Source of the DNA: a virus | Reading direction: 5' to 3' (one strand) | Length of the DNA: 38,505 nucleotides | IMG/VR virus record: IMGVR_UViG_3300032287_001537 | Span: 1 to 38,505 of that record | Shown: piece by piece, positions 12,878 to 23,052 of the stretch | How positions within the stretch are numbered: the first letter of the stretch is position 1 | How the letters are laid out: each line of letters begins with the position of its first letter | The notes under the pieces: generated by a model | Seen by the model: the letters and a program-made list of their open reading frames with translations, nothing else | Database searches by the model: none | What the model was told of the DNA's origin: nothing | Program-made: the position numbers and the translations under genes

Positions 12878-13789
12878 TTAAGCGACAATGGTTAAGATTC
12901 CTGCGTTGCTGTAAACGTCTCCAGAGGACAAACCTGAGGATGATGTTGGAATACCTGCGAGGTTAATAACCTTTCGAGCGGCTACAACAGTGAGCACCGT
13001 GTTAAGCGTTCCGATAGCGGTTCCGCTTGTGCCGTTTGTGCCATAGACTCCAAGGCGAAGATTGCCACCTGTGCCCGTGCCTGTGCTGATTGATCCTGCA
13101 ATCGTTAACGTGTTGGTCGGGCTGTTGTTGGTATCCGTTCCAACACGTCCACCTGCTGCTGCAAATGTTTGACTTAACCAGCCTGAGACTGAAGAAGCTC
13201 CAAGCTGAAGAGTTGCTCCGGCGGCGCGATTTAAAAAAACGTCTGAAGATGATGGGGATGATCCTAATCCAAGCTGAGTAGTGCCAATTCCAGCCACCGC
13301 TGTGGTAGCATAAAGAAATATTCCAGATGAATGTGCAAAACTATAAGCCGATCCATTAGCGCGTAATTTTGGCCCATTGCCATCCGTTTCTAAAATATTT
13401 CCAGCAATGGAAGATTGGTTGGCTGTGTCAGCTAATTGAGGCGTTGTAATTCCTCCTGCTGAGGTGACTGCGAACTTAGACACACCATTTAACTGACAAT
13501 CAATTAACCGACCAGTAAACCCAGTTGCCGCATTGGCACCGATAAGCGTTCCAGCGGTTGACCATCCTGTCGAAGTCGTGCCCGTTGGCTCAACAATCAA
13601 AGTCGGCTTTGTGGTTGTTGCTGTGCCACCTGTGAACGTGGTGCCTGTTAGGCTCACAACTGGCGCAGAAGCAGCACCGTTTGTGCTGTTAATCAACGCA
13701 CCCGTGAGAGTGCCGCCAGCTAGAGGCAGTTTAGTCGCGTCTGTTCCGCCGCCACCTGCGCCAAATACTGAGATGAATGAGTTGGTCAT
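12878..13789 (-). CDS. Tail fibre / receptor-binding structural protein
   Basis: A 303-residue Gly/Ser/Thr/Ala-rich protein with short beta-type repeats. The LPLAGGTLTGAL segment near residue 20 is a common start of phage fibre shafts. The C-terminus (IPTSSSGLSSGDVYSN, then LTIVA) is a familiar end of phage fibre proteins. No enzyme or collagen repeat is seen. It follows the internal virion genes where T7-like phages carry their tail fibre, so it probably contacts the host surface. Confidence 0.75.
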   Translation of the reverse strand: MTNSFISVFGAGGGGTDATKLPLAGGTLTGALINSTNGAASAPVVSLTGTTFTGGTATTTKPTLIVEPTGTTSTGWSTAGTLIGANAATGFTGRLIDCQLNGVSKFAVTSAGGITTPQLADTANQSSIAGNILETDGNGPKLRANGSAYSFAHSSGIFLYATTAVAGIGTTQLGLGSSPSSSDVFLNRAAGATLQLGASSVSGWLSQTFAAAGGRVGTDTNNSPTNTLTIAGSISTGTGTGGNLRLGVYGTNGTSGTAIGTLNTVLTVVAARKVINLAGIPTSSSGLSSGDVYSNAGILTIVA

Positions 13790-13790
13790 A

Positions 13791-14051
13791 TTAGTTGTCG
13801 ATCACGATGGAAACGCCAGTGGTGCCAGAAGAAGATTTGATTCGGATTTCGTTGGCGTTAGCAACAACACTAACGCCAACGGAGCCACCAACAGGAATTG
13901 TAATTTCTTTATTTGAGCCAGAGTCGCCGGCCATCTCAATGAGGAGCGTGCCAGAGGTGCCGTTGAGGATGCTGACGCGAGTAGCAGGAATGTCCGCGAG
14001 CGCGACATAGCTAGCGGTTGCTGTTACAGATCGGAGTTGGGAAGCGGCCAT
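13791..14051 (-). CDS. Small beta-rich virion protein (86 aa)
   Basis: An 86-residue protein of alternating hydrophobic and small polar residues (VSILNGTSGTLLIEM, EITIPVGGSVGVSV), the pattern of a small beta sandwich. It is likely a tail or fibre-base component because it lies between the giant virion protein and the fibre. No family was recognised. Confidence 0.65.
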   Translation of the reverse strand: MAASQLRSVTATASYVALADIPATRVSILNGTSGTLLIEMAGDSGSNKEITIPVGGSVGVSVVANANEIRIKSSSGTTGVSIVIDN

Positions 14052-14103
14052 AATGCGGTATGTTGGTATTGATTATCAGATTTGCAACTCATTATTGAGA
14101 AAG
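14052..14103 (-). promoter_or_regulatory. Short gap with TGATTATCA palindrome and -10-like GATAAT
   Basis: The gap before the fibre genes contains the palindrome TGATTATCA (14070-14078). On the minus strand this also gives GATAAT as a possible -10 element. No -35 consensus sits at the right distance. The same palindrome core occurs at 35157-35165, and a close form at 38067-38075. Confidence 0.35.
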
Positions 14104-17100
14104 TCAGTCTTCTTCGTCTCCGTAGAACAGGGTGGTGGTATCCTTAAATACTCGGTCGGCTACACCTGGTGCAGCACCGGCTGGAGAAAGTGGAGTAGCA
14201 AGAGCGCCGCCGGCCTTCATGATTTCCCATGCTCCACCGAGGTAGTCTTCATCTTCCATTTTCTCTGGCAGCTTCTTGATGGATTCTATGAACTGGTCAG
14301 AGATGTCGACCAGAGGATTTGTGGATGATCTCCAATTGCGTGGCTTGTCCTGTTCCTCTCCTGTGATTTTCTCCGCAGCATAAGCGACCGCAGATGAGAT
14401 GAAGAACTCAGCCGCAGAGCCTAGCAAGAAGAACCCTTGCAAAGGCCCAACAAGTGCTGCGCGGATGAAGTTATCAACCTCCCACTCTTCGTCATCGTCT
14501 TTAAACATTGACCGAGTAACAGCATTTGCGACTTGGAACATTAGCCCAGGAATAACCCAATAGGCCAAAACCTTCCGTATCGTTTCCTCGTTGCTAGCAC
14601 CGCCACGCTTCCGTTTCATGATTGCTTCTCCAACAAGGCTTAGTTTCTGTTGAGGGTCAGAAGAGAACATTGACAGAAGGTTGAACACGCCGGTTGCATC
14701 ATTCTGCATTAGTGATCGGCCTGACCACTCACTTGGTTGACTCGTGCGCTTTACAACGATCGCCATTTCCCGTGCCGCGTATTTGTGAGCGGCTTCATCA
14801 CCAGCACCTGCTTTTTCAGCCTGAGCCAATCGATCTCCATACACCATTGCAGCAGAGTAAGATGTCAGCACGGCATCAGCATACTGAGTCGGCATCGACC
14901 CGTAGAGTAAGGCGTTCTCAACAAGTCGCAGGATTATGTTTTTAGATCTCCCAGGGTTTGCTAGAATGTCCCTAATTTCAGGAGTGCCTCCAAGCTCAAG
15001 TCGGTTCTGAATGCTGTCAGTGTCCCACATTCGACCCCAGTGCTGGATGCCTCTGGCAAATGCCGCCGGCCAATTTGGAATTGATATTTCACCCAGTGAA
15101 TAGAATATGCTTGAAAGCGTTTTGATTGACGTGCCGATGTTAAAGGCAAGCGCCTTGAGTGCTATGCCGGACTTTACGTTACGCATCATTTTCGATGCAT
15201 GCATAATCAATGCGCCCTTGCCTACGCCTCGCGACATTTCTAACTGCATCCACGAGGACAGTGCCTGCAACGCTTCGGATCCATGCTCTGACTTGATGGC
15301 ATTCTGAACGTCTGGGTTCAGCATGACGGCTTGAGTGTCGCGAAGATACTCAGCCATATTGATCCAGTAATCCATCTGCGCGAAGTGCGATTGATACACC
15401 GCCAATGCGCTTTCGATTCTCAGCGATGACGTTCTGCCTCGACGTGATTTCACAGCACCAGGGTTAACTGATTGTGATACAACGCCAGAGTTTAGAGGAT
15501 CAAGACTTGCTTGGTTGCCTTGATGATTCTTCAGCAAAGGAGCGTAGAACTGAATCTGTGGCATTCGAGTGTTGAACAGCTTCATGAATACCTCGTTGGC
15601 GGCATCGTATTCGTTCGCGTATTCCGCACCAAACCATGCCAGCCAGTTCTTGGCTTTGTCAGACATAAAATCCTCAAGCTCGGCCTGAGTGATATTGTCA
15701 TATCCATGGACAGTCTGTTGATCAAGGATGCCTGGTTGGCGCAATGCCATTGCCATGTAGACCGCTTCCATCTGCGACAATGGAATCTCAATGCGAGTGC
15801 CTTTGACCTTAACACGCTCAATGGTTAAGTTGCGCTTGCGTGATGTTGGCAGGTTAGACCATGCGTCCATTTCATCTTCCCACATACGAGCCTCCTCAGC
15901 AGAGTAACCAAATGTGGATGGAGATTTGATAATGCGCTCAACTTCCTCAACAGTTTTCGTGTCCTTTTCTCTGACCTCACCTTCCAGCTTGGTGACTCCA
16001 CTGCGCTGAACTCTGGTTTCCATCTTCTCTAGTTCGATGTCGAGGCGAATCTTCGACTTAGTGCCGTAGAGAGTCCGCATGAAATCACGCAGACCTTTCT
16101 TTCGAGCGGCTTGTCTAGTCTCAAACGCATTCACACCGAGGATCATTCGCTCATCAAAGTGGTCGGCAGTCTTGTTTGATTTACCAAACAGTGATGAGAG
16201 CAGGAATCGATGTGATCCTAGTTCGCGAAGCATTCCCTTCATCATGCCCTTCGTTGTGCCTTTGCCTTTGTCCTTGCCTCGTTGCACTGTCGCAGCATTA
16301 GCATCGCCAGCAAACGCATCAGCCTTCGCTTGCTCTACCATTTTGGCGACTTCAGCAGCACGAGCCTCGTCGAGCACCTTGCGAGCATCGCGACCCTGCT
16401 TCATCAGATCTTTAAGATACTCGTGCGCTACGTCCATTTCTTCTGCTGTGGTCTGCTTGCCATAGAGATCGCCAAAGATCTCAAGCAATTGACTTTTGGC
16501 AAATGCATCGGCGGCATCTTCTGAAGTCTGCGCTGATATGATTTCCGCCTCATAGCGTGCCGCTTCCTTGACGGTTTCTTCGTCCGACAGATTCGACATC
16601 GCGATGATCGTGTTCAACTCGTCCTGAACTGTGACAATAAACTTCGACTTCGGAATCTCGCCGGCTTTGCCTTTAACCGCAGCGGCTTCAAGCATCTTTT
16701 CGATTCGTTCGCCGTATCCTTTCTTGAGGTATTTCTCAATAGCCTTCTCAACCTTCGGCATGCGGTCTTCAATAAACCTAAGACGCGCTTCGTCGGATGA
16801 CAGTTTAGCCAATGTTGAAATGCTGCCGATTGTGCCACGAATCTCGGTAGGCATAGACGAAATGATAGCGTCATGCATCTGGATCCAGCCGTTGAGCTTG
16901 TCCTTCATCAGTGCCGCTTTCGCCTGTTCTGGAGTCGTCTCTTTCTCAAGCGACTTCTTGACCCAGTCAGGAGTCTTGTCGGTGACCTTGGCAAGTTTCT
17001 TGATTCGGCTTGCTTCCATCTCCGCAAGCTTGCGCTTTGCAGCACCAGGGCGACCGACATCATAGAGCGAATCAGCCGCTATCTTTTGAGCGCGTTTGAG

Positions 17101-20100
17101 CGCCATCACGCCAATCTTGAGCTTGGCTTCAGGTGATCCCTCAAAGATTGGCCGCAATGATTGCTCTATTCGTCCTGTGAAGTCTGATCTGGAGATTGAG
17201 AAAGTCGTGCCTTCCTGTAAAGGATTGGCTCCAACCTTTTTGAGTATCTCATCGCGTTCTTTAGCGGTAAGACCTAACGCTTCTAACCGTGCTTTAGAAG
17301 CTCCTGCAAGCTCGGCAACAATGGAATCACCACCTCTGGGAATCGATCCTCTATATCCTCCAACATTCCCTGAAGCACCGGCACCGTCAGTTCCGTCTGG
17401 CTGGTATTCAACATCGCTTTGAGAAGCTTGCGTTGATTCGGTCTCAATTTCTGGATTCGTTCTGTCGAAAATGCTTCCTGCATCCTCTTTTCCAAGTCTT
17501 TCGGGAGAGGCGGAAATTTGATTGGTGTCGAGTCCTTCATACCTCATTACTAAATCCATTGGTTTCGGATGTCTAGCTTTATCCCAACCTATTGAAGTCC
17601 ATTCAGCTTCCTGTGTTTCGCTAATTTCGGATGAACCTTTTGATTTAGATTCGACCTTCCATCCATGATTACCAAATAAAGAAGCAAGAACTCCAAGAGG
17701 CTTTTTATCTGTGATAACATTAGTTATCTTGACCATGTTTGCGCCTTCGGATAATGCCTTATGCATCATCACATCCATTGCGCCTTTCAATGCAAGCTCG
17801 TTTGAAATAGCATTGAACATTTCCATTGTTCCGTCTGCGTTCTTTTTGATTGCAAAGAAGATGGCAAAGCCAGGAAGTTTGTATATTTTTAAGGTATTAT
17901 TTTTAAGTGCTGCCTTAATTTCTGGTTCTGTCATTGACACTAAATTGGATGTCGCGACAGAGTTTTTTACCGCACGCATATAGCTTGCGATGTTCTTAGA
18001 CTTACCCTTCTGAGCTACTTCCCATTTATTATCTAAAGCTGAAATCATCATCAATGCACGATTTCGCGGAATGCTAAGTTTCTGCACATCGTTAATCGCG
18101 TTAAAGACTTTTGGAGTCAATTTCTGTAACTTCACACTCTCTGGAAGCTTTGCTTGCATGAGATAAGTCGGACTGCTGTCTGGTGAAGCTTGCTTCATTT
18201 CCCTGACCATATCAGGGAAAGCTACATTCATTGGCACTGGTTGACGCAGATGCGTTACGATTTCACCTGGTAGAACTGTGTCATAGGATAAATGCTCTGG
18301 CACTCCAAAGTCAGAGGCATTTAACGTGTCATCACGCAAACCGGCACGAAGTCTAGTGACATCAACCTTAATCACATTGAGCATACTGCCGCCAGTGATC
18401 ATGTCATATGAATCATCGCGACCTTGTCTGATTGCAGTCTCAACATCAGGCAAACCAAGAGCAATGCCGTCTTGCTTTTTCAGACGATTCATTACTTCTG
18501 CTCGTTCTGGATAGATTAGCGTTTTGACGTAGTCTTCCATCTCCTGAGCAGTCCACTGCTCTGGGAAATTCATCAGTCGATTCTCGGTTGGTTCCTCTGG
18601 CTTTTTTGGTTCTTCGTATTTATCAAGAGGTCTGAGTGGTTTATACTTTTTCCCAGCCTGATCTGCTGCCTCTCTTCTGACTGCTTCAACTGCGCTGCGC
18701 GTTTCTACTTTTTCTAAATACTTGGCTTTTAATTTTACCTTTTTCTCTTCCCAATTTGGTAATGTTTTTTCGTTGTATTTCTTGATGGCTTCATTAAGAG
18801 CGTTCTGCCCAGCCGCTTTCATCATTTTAGCAAGAGCAAGCTTCTGCGCGTCTGTTGGGTTTGAGGCTTCAACAGCATTCATGAACGACATGAACATGTT
18901 GTTGTTACTCTGATGTGCATCTTGGCTCATCGCAAACACAGCAACCAACGCCCACTCGTGACCATCAGTGTCTTTCCACACTCCTCCACGTTTGTCTAGG
19001 TATCCAAGAATGCCAGCAATAGCGCCACGCGCAGATCGCCAAGCAACGTCAGTTCCATAGTGTAGAAGCGGGTGAATTGGCCCACCTTCCCAAGGCACGC
19101 CAACGCCAGTTCCACCAGCCATAAGATCTGCCATGATAGGCAGAATAACTCGGTTAAGATATTCGCGATCTATTGTGGATGAAATGCCCAATTTATCAGC
19201 AAGGTCATTTGCTGACTCTTTTGTGTATCTTCCAAGTGAGAATGAAAGCGGCCCTGATTCACTAGTTTGTGAAACATCCACTCTCTGCCCATTCTCCTCA
19301 AGAATCTTCACAAGCGACTCGTCGAAGATGACGTAGTTGCTCGTGCCTTCACCTGCTGCGCGACTGCTGCCGTCGAGGTAGCGGATGCCTGGAATGCCGA
19401 GAGATGCGAGACGTTCGGAAGTAGTTTTGGACGCGGTCTGGTTATCCGCTGCGTTGTCACCATAAGACACAAACACTTCAATAGCCTTTTGCGGCCCTTC
19501 TGCAAAACTCACATCTACCTCTGCGCCAATGTTTTGTCCTTCCACGTTAAAGATGTTCCAACGTTTTCCATCCCACTCTGCGCGCATGCCCGCAGATGCT
19601 TTCATGCGATCGTATGCTTGCTTCCCTTCTAAGTTAATGTCATATCCTCGAAAAGCAACCCTCACCTTCTCACTCTGCTCACTCAGCGGCTTATCCCAGT
19701 CCAAGAAGTCTTCTTCATCGGGCAGGAGTTCGACGGTGTAGAGGTTGCCTAGTCCAATAATTTCTTTTAGATCGCCACTATCAAGAATAGCGTTAACCTC
19801 GCTTACCATGTCCTCTTCAATATCTTGAATCGACTTTTTACCTGCAAATACATCAAGAGCTAATGCTTCTGCTGAATTGTAATCAAGCAAGTTGCCATTT
19901 CCTGAAATCCATCCGTTGCTTGTATCGCTGTAAAAAGGATCATCCCAAAGTGTTCGAACGCGTTCACCTGCTGCGTTTGGATTTTCCGCAGATAATTTGC
20001 GACGATAATCTTCCGCTACCTTTCTCGCCTTAGCAAAGTAAAGTCCCCAACCAAATGCCTGCGCCCCTTCGCCAGTGCCGATCTTGGCCATGCGGAAACG

Positions 20101-23052
20101 ATCCACTTGATACGGCGTGCCGTGGTAAGCAGTGATCGAGAACGTGGTTGGCCCAACTAGCTGCGCCCCGTCTGGCATCTCAGTGATGTTGCTGGTGTCG
20201 GCAGGTTGTGCGCGGCCCATAGACATGGACACGCCGGCATCCGCAGCAATGCCTGTAGCGGTATCAACAACGGCATCTGCGTTGCGATTAGACACATTCA
20301 GACCAACGCTCTTTTCAAGCGCATCGATGAAGTCCTGGTTCATGCCATTGGCATCGTAAACCGCTTTGATCTGCGATGCTCGGTAAAGGATGTTGAGAGT
20401 CTTTTCGCCCACGAGGTCGATAGCGTCTTTGAGTTCCATGCCGGCAATGCTCGACTGGAGACTGCCTAGGTAAAGATTGAGTGGCATGTCTGAAGTGAAG
20501 GTCGGACGCTCAACGGCTTTAGCAGTCTGCACATAATACGATTTTGCGATGTGCGAGAATGCCTCAATGATTTCCATATTGGAAACCTGATCGTCGTCGG
20601 CAGTGGCAATCAAAGGCATGTGCTTTTGGCCCATTTGCATAGCTTGCGCCTCCATCTTCGCCTCGACATCTCTGATCTGTAAGATGAGCTTTGTTCGGCT
20701 CATCGGATCATTCATCAATCGCTTTACGCCGACCTCTGCGCTTTCCTCAATAAGGTCAAGAAGACTGCCGCCACTATAAAGTGTGATGACTCCAGTTGAA
20801 ATTCCCTCGCGTTGTTCAATTGAGTTTGTGCCTAAAATTCGATAGTTTTTATTATCCTTAACTTCAGATTCAAGGGTGGCATCTTCAAATGAAACATCCT
20901 CTGCGGCACCATCAATTTGGTCTGTCAGTTTAATGCGCTCATCTACCTGAGAAGCAGTTGATGGGAAAAGCTCAGTGAATGTCTTTGTGAACATATCAAA
21001 GTCCATCAAAGCAATATCAAGACCCTGCTTTTCTTGTAAGCTAATATTCATCGATGTGATGAATTCTTGCTCTGCTTTTCTAATGCTAGCTTGTCTATTT
21101 TTAACGTAAAGCATCTGCGCTTCATTCGCTTCACTGATGGAATTGAATTGTGCGCTGACACCTGAATCAACGACTTCGCCTTTTGATCCTTTTAAGATAG
21201 GAGTCGTAAACTGATACTTACCGTTGCCAAGGTTTGAAACAGTTCCAAGACCAAATTCTTTTTTGAGCTTGTTGTAATACTCAAGAGAGTTAGATGCTTG
21301 TGTATTAACCTTTTCTTCAGCTTCTTTAATCTGTTCTGGAGTTGCTTTGTTGGCTTTATCAAAACCTTGTCGAAACAGTTTATCGACCTCGTTATAATTA
21401 CCCTTTAATCCTTCGGCTGTAATTTGGTTGGCTAAATCAGGAGAAATGCCACTAGCGACCATGTAATCAGGCGAGGTCATTAGTGCTCGTGAATTTTTTA
21501 CGTCTGCAATGGAGATTCTGCCAGCCATTAGAAATGAGATAACAAGAGCAGGGCCAAACGTCTCCTTGGCAATGTCCGAGATCTTCGGCATACGCTCGTC
21601 CCAATCAGCCTTAGCAATACCACTCTCAATTGACCATTCAGTCTGCCACTCAGAAAGCAAATCTTGAGTGACAAGCGGTGTCACTGTCTGCATGATTTCT
21701 TCTGTGATCTCGGTGCCAGTGTTAAGTGAACCACGAATTGCCAAACGAATTGCAGCACTCTTGATGCTCGTGGTTGATGCTTTCAACCATTTGTCAATGA
21801 ATGGAATTTTGATCTTGCCTAGTGGTAGAGCATTAGAAAGAAACTCCTGCCCAGCCATGATCGGCGCAGCAACAAACGCAACTATCTCAGAGTTCTCAAG
21901 TGACGCGCCAGCATTAACAGCTTCAATTGTTGCTTCATCCCTAAACTGTCCTGTCATAATAGCAATTGATGCAGGGCCGTTAATAAATGTAGCAGTCATT
22001 AATGGTGCCATGCGTGCAATACCAATGCCGGTATCCTCCCACCAGTTATTGCCTTCAATCGGATTGATCTTGTTTTGAGCCATCATTCTGATTTGACCGG
22101 CTAACACCTGAAGATCTCGACGTTTTGTAGCCATTTCTGATGTTGCCTTTGCTAAACCTGGAAGGTTCATTGCAGATAGTCCCATCTCTAAGCCGCTATA
22201 TGCTAAAGACTCAGCCATATTGCTTGTCCCTGTTACTGCTTTTTCAATCTCGCGATCCATTGCAAGCATGATCTTTTCAAGATAAACACGCTTTTCTTTT
22301 GGCGCAGCAGCACCGATTTCACCGATGGCATTGATTGCAAGCAGACGTTCCTTTGGCGGCAATGGCAATAAGCTTTCTGCCACTTTCTCAAAAGCGGTGT
22401 AAGCGCCCTCCGCTTTTGTATCATAACCCTCAATAGTCTTTGCCGCCTGGTCAATGATGGTGCGATATGGCGCAAGCTTCTGCGTGTATTCCATGTGCAG
22501 ATCTTGAATCGACTGGTGATAGTCATCAATGCGACCGGCGACCGGCGAGCCAGTTAAGCCGACATCGAATTCACGCATTGCACTATCAGCGGTGAGATCT
22601 CGTGCCGCTGCGCCAAATGCAAAGTTGTGAGCATTGTCCTGCGCTTTGTAGTTCTCTCTGACAAGGTTGTAGAACTCGTCGTTGGTGACGTTCTTCTTTG
22701 GCAGTTTAAACACCTGCTGGGCATAGGCATCCTGATAAGCTGGAAGCGTTAGGCTAAAATAATCGACAGGCTTCTTTTCTTGGCGAGCAATCCAAGCAGT
22801 GTTGGCAGCACCTTTCTTGATGTTCGCTATATCTTCAGGTGCTGCTCCAAAGCCAGCCATGATGTCATCATTGATCTCGACGCCCTCGACTGTATCTGTC
22901 GTAAATGCTTTTTTAACGCCTTTATCAATCTTCAAATCTTCAGCTTTAAAATATTCATCAAGGGCAGTTGCCATCTTGAATTTTTGCATGTCAGGAATAG
23001 CTGGATCCTCAATGCCTAAAGCGAATTCCTTTGCCTGTGTTTCGTTAATCAT
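14104..23052 (-). CDS. Giant polyvalent internal virion protein with ADP-ribosyltransferase-like domain (2,982 aa)
   Basis: This takes up nearly a quarter of the genome and holds the place of T7 gp16, the ejection protein that leaves the capsid with the DNA. About residues 970-1250 look like the ADP-ribosyltransferase domain of phage polyvalent proteins: ITAYHGTPYQVDRF, GTGEGAQAFGWGLYFA, then GIRYLDGSSR and NYVIFD. A stretch near 750-770 (GGSLLDLIEESAEVG) resembles the degenerate metallopeptidase segment of such proteins. A region around 1,730-1,820 (VFNAISN-like strand, MDVMMHKALSEGANM, FGNHGWKV) could be a GNAT-like fold. The last 900 residues are long helices ending in hydrophobic segments (VIPGLMFQVANAV, VGPLQGFFLLGSA) that may enter the membrane. 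ART activity would modify host proteins on entry. The domain calls are from motif memory. Confidence 0.75.
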   Translation of the reverse strand: MINETQAKEFALGIEDPAIPDMQKFKMATALDEYFKAEDLKIDKGVKKAFTTDTVEGVEINDDIMAGFGAAPEDIANIKKGAANTAWIARQEKKPVDYFSLTLPAYQDAYAQQVFKLPKKNVTNDEFYNLVRENYKAQDNAHNFAFGAAARDLTADSAMREFDVGLTGSPVAGRIDDYHQSIQDLHMEYTQKLAPYRTIIDQAAKTIEGYDTKAEGAYTAFEKVAESLLPLPPKERLLAINAIGEIGAAAPKEKRVYLEKIMLAMDREIEKAVTGTSNMAESLAYSGLEMGLSAMNLPGLAKATSEMATKRRDLQVLAGQIRMMAQNKINPIEGNNWWEDTGIGIARMAPLMTATFINGPASIAIMTGQFRDEATIEAVNAGASLENSEIVAFVAAPIMAGQEFLSNALPLGKIKIPFIDKWLKASTTSIKSAAIRLAIRGSLNTGTEITEEIMQTVTPLVTQDLLSEWQTEWSIESGIAKADWDERMPKISDIAKETFGPALVISFLMAGRISIADVKNSRALMTSPDYMVASGISPDLANQITAEGLKGNYNEVDKLFRQGFDKANKATPEQIKEAEEKVNTQASNSLEYYNKLKKEFGLGTVSNLGNGKYQFTTPILKGSKGEVVDSGVSAQFNSISEANEAQMLYVKNRQASIRKAEQEFITSMNISLQEKQGLDIALMDFDMFTKTFTELFPSTASQVDERIKLTDQIDGAAEDVSFEDATLESEVKDNKNYRILGTNSIEQREGISTGVITLYSGGSLLDLIEESAEVGVKRLMNDPMSRTKLILQIRDVEAKMEAQAMQMGQKHMPLIATADDDQVSNMEIIEAFSHIAKSYYVQTAKAVERPTFTSDMPLNLYLGSLQSSIAGMELKDAIDLVGEKTLNILYRASQIKAVYDANGMNQDFIDALEKSVGLNVSNRNADAVVDTATGIAADAGVSMSMGRAQPADTSNITEMPDGAQLVGPTTFSITAYHGTPYQVDRFRMAKIGTGEGAQAFGWGLYFAKARKVAEDYRRKLSAENPNAAGERVRTLWDDPFYSDTSNGWISGNGNLLDYNSAEALALDVFAGKKSIQDIEEDMVSEVNAILDSGDLKEIIGLGNLYTVELLPDEEDFLDWDKPLSEQSEKVRVAFRGYDINLEGKQAYDRMKASAGMRAEWDGKRWNIFNVEGQNIGAEVDVSFAEGPQKAIEVFVSYGDNAADNQTASKTTSERLASLGIPGIRYLDGSSRAAGEGTSNYVIFDESLVKILEENGQRVDVSQTSESGPLSFSLGRYTKESANDLADKLGISSTIDREYLNRVILPIMADLMAGGTGVGVPWEGGPIHPLLHYGTDVAWRSARGAIAGILGYLDKRGGVWKDTDGHEWALVAVFAMSQDAHQSNNNMFMSFMNAVEASNPTDAQKLALAKMMKAAGQNALNEAIKKYNEKTLPNWEEKKVKLKAKYLEKVETRSAVEAVRREAADQAGKKYKPLRPLDKYEEPKKPEEPTENRLMNFPEQWTAQEMEDYVKTLIYPERAEVMNRLKKQDGIALGLPDVETAIRQGRDDSYDMITGGSMLNVIKVDVTRLRAGLRDDTLNASDFGVPEHLSYDTVLPGEIVTHLRQPVPMNVAFPDMVREMKQASPDSSPTYLMQAKLPESVKLQKLTPKVFNAINDVQKLSIPRNRALMMISALDNKWEVAQKGKSKNIASYMRAVKNSVATSNLVSMTEPEIKAALKNNTLKIYKLPGFAIFFAIKKNADGTMEMFNAISNELALKGAMDVMMHKALSEGANMVKITNVITDKKPLGVLASLFGNHGWKVESKSKGSSEISETQEAEWTSIGWDKARHPKPMDLVMRYEGLDTNQISASPERLGKEDAGSIFDRTNPEIETESTQASQSDVEYQPDGTDGAGASGNVGGYRGSIPRGGDSIVAELAGASKARLEALGLTAKERDEILKKVGANPLQEGTTFSISRSDFTGRIEQSLRPIFEGSPEAKLKIGVMALKRAQKIAADSLYDVGRPGAAKRKLAEMEASRIKKLAKVTDKTPDWVKKSLEKETTPEQAKAALMKDKLNGWIQMHDAIISSMPTEIRGTIGSISTLAKLSSDEARLRFIEDRMPKVEKAIEKYLKKGYGERIEKMLEAAAVKGKAGEIPKSKFIVTVQDELNTIIAMSNLSDEETVKEAARYEAEIISAQTSEDAADAFAKSQLLEIFGDLYGKQTTAEEMDVAHEYLKDLMKQGRDARKVLDEARAAEVAKMVEQAKADAFAGDANAATVQRGKDKGKGTTKGMMKGMLRELGSHRFLLSSLFGKSNKTADHFDERMILGVNAFETRQAARKKGLRDFMRTLYGTKSKIRLDIELEKMETRVQRSGVTKLEGEVREKDTKTVEEVERIIKSPSTFGYSAEEARMWEDEMDAWSNLPTSRKRNLTIERVKVKGTRIEIPLSQMEAVYMAMALRQPGILDQQTVHGYDNITQAELEDFMSDKAKNWLAWFGAEYANEYDAANEVFMKLFNTRMPQIQFYAPLLKNHQGNQASLDPLNSGVVSQSVNPGAVKSRRGRTSSLRIESALAVYQSHFAQMDYWINMAEYLRDTQAVMLNPDVQNAIKSEHGSEALQALSSWMQLEMSRGVGKGALIMHASKMMRNVKSGIALKALAFNIGTSIKTLSSIFYSLGEISIPNWPAAFARGIQHWGRMWDTDSIQNRLELGGTPEIRDILANPGRSKNIILRLVENALLYGSMPTQYADAVLTSYSAAMVYGDRLAQAEKAGAGDEAAHKYAAREMAIVVKRTSQPSEWSGRSLMQNDATGVFNLLSMFSSDPQQKLSLVGEAIMKRKRGGASNEETIRKVLAYWVIPGLMFQVANAVTRSMFKDDDEEWEVDNFIRAALVGPLQGFFLLGSAAEFFISSAVAYAAEKITGEEQDKPRNWRSSTNPLVDISDQFIESIKKLPEKMEDEDYLGGAWEIMKAGGALATPLSPAGAAPGVADRVFKDTTTLFYGDEED

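Noticed and set aside
17283-17540. 85-codon frame inside the giant gene
   Set aside because: Shadow of the giant protein frame with no ribosome site or recognisable sequence.
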